DNA of 64,000 nucleotides from Gammaproteobacteria bacterium. GTDB lineage: Bacteria; Pseudomonadota; Gammaproteobacteria; SZUA-229. The notes under the pieces were generated by a model. The model did no database searches, was not told where the DNA came from, and saw nothing but the letters and a program-made list of their open reading frames with translations. Below, one piece after another: positions 57,200-64,000 of this stretch (position 1 is the first letter of the stretch; each line of letters starts with the position of its first letter). The translations under genes were made by a program, and so were the position numbers. The DNA is taken from positions 1 to 64,000 of the forward strand of contig JAOULC010000011.1 of assembly GCA_029882215.1 (NCBI GenBank). Reading direction: 5' to 3'.

Positions 57200-58075
57200 T
57201 TATTTCCAGCCGGTAGCTTGCTGAATACCTTTACCCAGATCTGCCGGAGAACGCACGGTATAGACACCGGCCGCTTCCAGTGCTGCGTATTTTTCAGATG
57301 CGGTTCCTTTACCTCCGGCAATGATAGCGCCTGCATGTCCCATGCGCTTACCTTTAGGGGCAGTGCCACCGGCAATAAAAGAAACAACCGGTTTTGTAAC
57401 ATTACTCTTTATATATTCCGCCGCTTCTTCTTCTGATGTACCGCCGATTTCACCGACCATTAAAATGGCTTCGGTTTGCGGGTCATTCTGAAACAGCTCA
57501 AGCGTGTCGATAAAACTGGTGCCCGGAATCGGATCACCGCCGATACCAATACAGGTACTCTGACCAAAGCCCAGATCCGTAGTTTGCTTAACGGCTTCGT
57601 AGGTTAATGTACCTGAACGTGACACCACACCGACCCGGCCTGGCAAATGAATATGCCCCGGCATAATGCCGATTTTGCATTCACCTGGCGTGATAATGCC
57701 CGGGCAGTTTGGCCCGATTAAACGCGCACAGACATCATCCACCACGATTTTTGCTTGCAGCATATCAAGCGTCGGCATGCCTTCAGTAATACAGACAATC
57801 AGTTCAATACCAGCATCAGCCGCCTCAAGAATGGAATCCTTACAAAATGCGGCCGGTACATAGATTACCGACGCGGTTGCTCCGGTTTCAGCCACCGCCT
57901 CTTTTACAGTATTGAATACCGGTAAACCCAGATGCTGCTGACCACCTTTACCCGGTGTCACACCACCCACCATCTGTGTGCCGTAAGCAATGGCCTGCTC
58001 TGAATGAAAAGTACCTTGCTTGCCGGTAAAGCCCTGACAAATCACTTTGCTATTTTTATTAACTAAAACGCTCAT
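57200..58075 (-). CDS. sucD: Succinyl-CoA ligase (ADP-forming), alpha subunit
   Basis: The alpha subunit carries the phosphohistidine of succinyl-CoA synthetase in the TCA cycle. The 291-residue chain has the CoA-binding [19 protein letters not shown] start, [11 protein letters not shown] and the active-site GHAGAII (near residue 246). It is the last gene of the suc operon, nine bases after sucC. Confidence 0.97.
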   Translation of the reverse strand: MSVLVNKNSKVICQGFTGKQGTFHSEQAIAYGTQMVGGVTPGKGGQQHLGLPVFNTVKEAVAETGATASVIYVPAAFCKDSILEAADAGIELIVCITEGMPTLDMLQAKIVVDDVCARLIGPNCPGIITPGECKIGIMPGHIHLPGRVGVVSRSGTLTYEAVKQTTDLGFGQSTCIGIGGDPIPGTSFIDTLELFQNDPQTEAILMVGEIGGTSEEEAAEYIKSNVTKPVVSFIAGGTAPKGKRMGHAGAIIAGGKGTASEKYAALEAAGVYTVRSPADLGKGIQQATGWK

Positions 58076-58084
58076 TGTCTGCTC

Positions 58085-59248
58085 CTATGCCTTTGCCACT
58101 TCAACGGCTTTTTGTGCCGCTTCGGTAAGACCTGAAGCAGTGATTAAATTCAGCCCGCTGTCTGCAATGATTTGCAAACCCAGCTCGGCATTATTACCTT
58201 CAAGCCGGACCACCACCGGAATGGTAATACCGACTTCTTTAATCGCACCGATCACACCCTCGGCAATCAAATCGCAACGCACAATACCGCCAAAGATATT
58301 AACCAGAACGGTTTTTACATTTTCATCCGACAGAATCAGTTTAAACGCTGCAGCCACCCGTTCTTTGGTTGCCGCGCCACCGACATCTAAAAAGTTAGCC
58401 GGCTCGCCGCCACTTAATTTAATCAGATCCATTGTCGCCATGGCCAGGCCGGCACCGTTCACCATGCAGCCAATCTGGCCATCAAGTGCAATGTAATTTA
58501 AATCCCATTCCTTGGCTTCATTTTCTTTTTCGTTTTCCTGAGTGGCATCATGTAATGCCTCGAGGTCTTTATGACGATAAAGCGCATTATCATCAATATT
58601 AATTTTCCCGTCCAGACAAAGCAGATCACCTTCTTTCGTTACCACCAGCGGATTGATTTCTACCAGACTCAGATCTTTTTCAACAAATAACTTTGCCAGT
58701 CCGGCCACCAGCTTGGCAAACTGTTTTATCTGCTCTCCCGCAAGACCCAGACCAAAGGCCAGTTCTCTTGCCTGAAACGGCATTAAACCCAGCAGCGGGT
58801 TGATTTGAACTTTCAGAATTTTTTCCGGCGTTTCATGTGCAACCGTTTCGATGTCCATGCCACCTTCGGTTGAAGCCATGATCACTACCCGCTGCGCTGC
58901 ACGATCAACAACCGCACCTAAATACAGTTCTTTTTCTATATTGCAGGTTTCTTCAACTAACACCTGATGAACCGGCTGGCCATTTTCATCGGTCTGAAAG
59001 GTAACAAGGTTCGTTCCCAGCATAGCACTGACAATGCTTTTGACTTCAGCCACATCACTGCTCAGCTTGACACCACCGGCTTTACCACGGCCGCCCGCAT
59101 GAACCTGCGCTTTAACGACCCAGGTATTACCCTGTAACGCGCTGATGGCTGCATCAACATCAGCGACATCACGCACCACCACATTATTGGGCACAGGCAT
59201 ACCAAACGATTTAAACAATCCTTTGGCCTGATATTCATGTAGGTTCAT
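58085..59248 (-). CDS. sucC: Succinyl-CoA ligase (ADP-forming), beta subunit
   Basis: The beta subunit has the ATP-grasp domain that binds nucleotide. The 387-residue chain starts with [20 protein letters not shown] and has [15 protein letters not shown], the metal site EINPLVVT and the C-terminal [11 protein letters not shown]. It pairs with sucD. Confidence 0.97.
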   Translation of the reverse strand: MNLHEYQAKGLFKSFGMPVPNNVVVRDVADVDAAISALQGNTWVVKAQVHAGGRGKAGGVKLSSDVAEVKSIVSAMLGTNLVTFQTDENGQPVHQVLVEETCNIEKELYLGAVVDRAAQRVVIMASTEGGMDIETVAHETPEKILKVQINPLLGLMPFQARELAFGLGLAGEQIKQFAKLVAGLAKLFVEKDLSLVEINPLVVTKEGDLLCLDGKINIDDNALYRHKDLEALHDATQENEKENEAKEWDLNYIALDGQIGCMVNGAGLAMATMDLIKLSGGEPANFLDVGGAATKERVAAAFKLILSDENVKTVLVNIFGGIVRCDLIAEGVIGAIKEVGITIPVVVRLEGNNAELGLQIIADSGLNLITASGLTEAAQKAVEVAKA

Positions 59249-59284
59249 TTTTTATACCTTTTTATTGTCCATATTTTTATGACC

Positions 59285-59300
59285 GGTGCATCAACGCACC
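59285..59300. repeat. Small palindrome between lpd and sucC, dispersed-repeat-like
   Basis: GGTGC-ATCAAC-GCACC lies ten bases after the lpd stop. Its minus-strand flank (TAGGGTGCGTTGATGCACC) looks like a common dispersed palindrome in proteobacterial genomes. Only one copy is seen here. Confidence 0.45.
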
Positions 59301-59309
59301 CTACACTAT

Positions 59310-61977
<2,668 letters not shown>

Positions 61978-62022
61978 ATTTTTTCCACTGCTGCGTAAAA
62001 ACTGCGCTCAAATTTATCTTTG

Positions 62023-64000
62023 TTAATCTTCATCAAGCGGCAAGCCTAATGCTTTTGCCACTAGCTCATGTTGCTGTTTTGCATGCATAACAGCCGAACC
62101 TACCGCCGGGGCAGCTGAAGGAGGACGACCTGCAAATATAATTTTGGGCGACTCTTTATCTTCATACAGCCGCTCGAACCTCGGTTTACAAAAATCCCAC
62201 GCTCCCTGATTTTTTGGCTCTTCCTGACACCAGATCAGTTCACTGACATGCGAGTACTCGGCCATTATTTTTCCCAGTGTTTTGAACGGGAAGGGGTACA
62301 GTTGCTCAAGCCTGATCACTGCCACATCATCTCTGCCGGCTTCATCCCGCTTCTGAATCAGCTCAAAATATATTTTCCCGCTGCATAACACAACACGTGT
62401 TATTTTTGAGGCATCCTGCTGATGAATTTCTTTTATCACCGTTTTAAAGCCACGGCCCTGAGTAAAGTCTTCAAGCTGACTAACCGCCAGTTTATGCCGT
62501 AATAAACTTTTCGGGCTCATGCAAATTAACGGCTTACGACTCGGACGAATCACCTGCCGGCGCAGCATGTGAAACACTTGCGCAGGGGTACTGGGTATGC
62601 AAACCTGCATATTATCTTCAGCGCAAAGTTGCAGGTAACGTTCAAGCCGGGCCGATGAATGTTCAGGCCCCTGGCCTTCATAGCCATGCGGCAGTAACAT
62701 CACCAGACCACACATCCTGCCCCACTTTTGTTCACCGGCACTGATAAACTGATCAATCACCACCTGCGCACCGTTAGCAAAGTCACCAAACTGTGCTTCC
62801 CAGATAACCAGCGAGGCAGGGTCGGCAGATGAGTAGCCGTATTCAAATGCAAGCACCGCCTCTTCAGAGAGCAGTGAGTCGATCACCAGAAAATTCCCCT
62901 GTGTTTCCGAAATATTACGCAAAGGAACATAGGCGCCGATTTTTAACTGATTATGATACACCGCATGGCGATGAAAAAATGTGCCGCGACCGCAATCCTG
63001 ACCGGATAAACGCACGTTATAGCCTTCATCAACCAGTGAAGCATAAGCCATGATCTCTGCAAAACCCCAGTCTATGGGCTTGGCTCCCACACTCATTTTC
63101 ATCCGGTCATTTCTAATTTTCGCAACCCGTGGGTGCAGCTCGAATTCTTGCGGTAATTTATCCAGCGCCTCAGCCAGCTGCTTCAGTTGCTGCGCCGTAA
63201 TATTCGTTTTGAAATATGTACGGCTGAATGTTTTATCGAAGCGATCCCACTCCACACCATGAAAGTAAGAATGTGAGGTGTTATCCAGCATATTGGGCAC
63301 CACACAATAACCCGCATCCAGATCATCACGGTAAGCATGTTTGATTTGCTCTGCTGTCTGCTCGCTGAGTACCTGTTCATTAATTAAGGTGTTGGCATAC
63401 AGTGAAGGCGTCGTTTCAAGCTGACGTATAGTGGCGTACATCATCGGCTGGGTTGCCGCCGGCTCATCCGCTTCATTATGACCGTGACGGCGATAACACA
63501 CCATATCGATCACCACATCTTTTTTAAATGTCATGCGATAGTCGAGCGCAATTTGCGTGACCAACAACACCGCTTCAGGGTCATCGGCATTGACATGAAA
63601 TATCGGTGCATTCACCATTTTTGCAACATCAGTACAATAATAGGTTGAACGCGCATCCTGCTGATTACTGGTGGTAAAGCCAACCTGATTATTAATAATG
63701 ATGTGTATCGTACCTTTGGTTGAATAACCTCTGGACTGCGACATCTGCAAGGTTTCCATCACCACACCCTGACCGGAAAATGCCGCATCACCATGAATTT
63801 GTATCGGTATAATTTTATTACCCTGCAAATCATTATTGCGTTCCTGACGAGCCCGCACAGCTCCTTCTACAACCGGCGCAACAATTTCGAGGTGTGACGG
63901 GTTAAATGCCAGTGCCAGATGCACACTGCCGCCCGGGGTTTCTACATCTGAGGAAAAGCCCTGATGGTATTTCACATCACCGGAATATTCACCATGAGCC
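62023..64000 (-). CDS. sucA: 2-oxoglutarate dehydrogenase E1, 3' part (runs off the right edge)
   Basis: About 659 C-terminal residues of the thiamine-diphosphate-dependent E1 are present, roughly the last 70% of the usual ~940. Near the edge the chain reads EYSGDVKYHQGFSSDV, then IPIQIHGDAAFSGQGVV, GFTTSNQQDARST and the C-terminal QEEPKNQGAWDF. The frame is open to the end of the window, so the start lies beyond it. E1 decarboxylates 2-oxoglutarate and is the first gene of sucA-sucB-lpd-sucC-sucD. Confidence 0.97.
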   Translation of the reverse strand, partial: AHGEYSGDVKYHQGFSSDVETPGGSVHLALAFNPSHLEIVAPVVEGAVRARQERNNDLQGNKIIPIQIHGDAAFSGQGVVMETLQMSQSRGYSTKGTIHIIINNQVGFTTSNQQDARSTYYCTDVAKMVNAPIFHVNADDPEAVLLVTQIALDYRMTFKKDVVIDMVCYRRHGHNEADEPAATQPMMYATIRQLETTPSLYANTLINEQVLSEQTAEQIKHAYRDDLDAGYCVVPNMLDNTSHSYFHGVEWDRFDKTFSRTYFKTNITAQQLKQLAEALDKLPQEFELHPRVAKIRNDRMKMSVGAKPIDWGFAEIMAYASLVDEGYNVRLSGQDCGRGTFFHRHAVYHNQLKIGAYVPLRNISETQGNFLVIDSLLSEEAVLAFEYGYSSADPASLVIWEAQFGDFANGAQVVIDQFISAGEQKWGRMCGLVMLLPHGYEGQGPEHSSARLERYLQLCAEDNMQVCIPSTPAQVFHMLRRQVIRPSRKPLICMSPKSLLRHKLAVSQLEDFTQGRGFKTVIKEIHQQDASKITRVVLCSGKIYFELIQKRDEAGRDDVAVIRLEQLYPFPFKTLGKIMAEYSHVSELIWCQEEPKNQGAWDFCKPRFERLYEDKESPKIIFAGRPPSAAPAVGSAVMHAKQQHELVAKALGLPLDED

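Overview
This 64 kb window looks like an ordinary chromosomal segment of a gammaproteobacterium with a middling-to-low G+C content. Support comes from the gene families: a gammaproteobacterial-type gshA, hrpA, pbpC, rpoD followed by a tRNA-Ile2(CAU) (the same neighbourhood as ileX next to rpoD in E. coli), a coxB-coxA-cox11-coxC aa3 oxidase cluster with heme A synthesis, a glutathione-dependent formaldehyde pathway (frmA, frmB, a GFA-family protein, gshA), a tkt-gap-pgk-pyk-fba cluster and a sucA-sucB-lpd-sucC-sucD operon. An aerobic, possibly aquatic or marine, one-carbon-tolerant bacterium fits, but genus cannot be fixed from the sequence alone. No rRNA, CRISPR array, insertion sequence, phage or plasmid gene is visible.

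Layout. 1-5.1 kb: pbpC (after the tail of an upstream gene), a DegV-family protein and a SulP anion transporter. 5.3-6.8 kb: a large secreted lipoprotein of DUF5666 repeats. 6.8-11.7 kb: a PilZ protein, HrpA helicase, a small periplasmic protein and a DUF2970 membrane protein. 11.7-14.9 kb: an MCP-like protein, a STAS protein and a three-domain receiver-PP2C-HATPase regulator, together a partner-switching module. 14.9-17.6 kb: RmuC, a Rieske ferredoxin and a DUF2189 membrane protein. 18-26.4 kb: cytochrome c oxidase structural, assembly and heme A genes. 26.8-36.9 kb: YchJ, GshA, a DUF255 thioredoxin-like protein, two small DNA-binding-like proteins facing each other, a fatty-acid desaturase, a CBS-domain protein and FrmA/FrmB. 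37-40.1 kb: an outer-membrane barrel, a small exported Met/Gln-rich protein, and a DUF6502-DUF5666 pair whose shared control region carries two 17-bp inverted repeats. 40.2-43.2 kb: a RimB-RimK-like fusion, a GFA protein and an odd dienelactone-hydrolase-like protein. 43.3-50.6 kb: fba, pyk, pgk, gap, tkt on the minus strand, with hairpins in most gaps. 51.1-54.1 kb: a thioredoxin-fold protein, rpoD, short tandem repeats and tRNA-Ile2. 54.3-57.1 kb: anchored glutaredoxin, receiver and Hpt proteins, DUF3301, an alpha/beta hydrolase and a DUF695-like protein. 57.2-64 kb: sucDC, lpd, sucB and the 3' part of sucA, which runs off the right edge.

How it works together. Most of the window is central metabolism and respiration: sugar-phosphate interconversion and lower glycolysis, the oxoglutarate-to-succinate step, and terminal oxidase assembly. 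GshA supplies the glutathione needed by FrmA and FrmB to oxidise formaldehyde. The least understood parts, and the best candidates for an undescribed system, are the DUF6502/DUF5666 envelope module with its paired operators (37-40.1 kb, with a paralogue at 5.4 kb), the MCP/STAS/three-domain partner switch (11.7-14.9 kb), and the divergent ribbon-helix-helix-like protein plus duplicated-domain protein beside the desaturase (31.6-34 kb).
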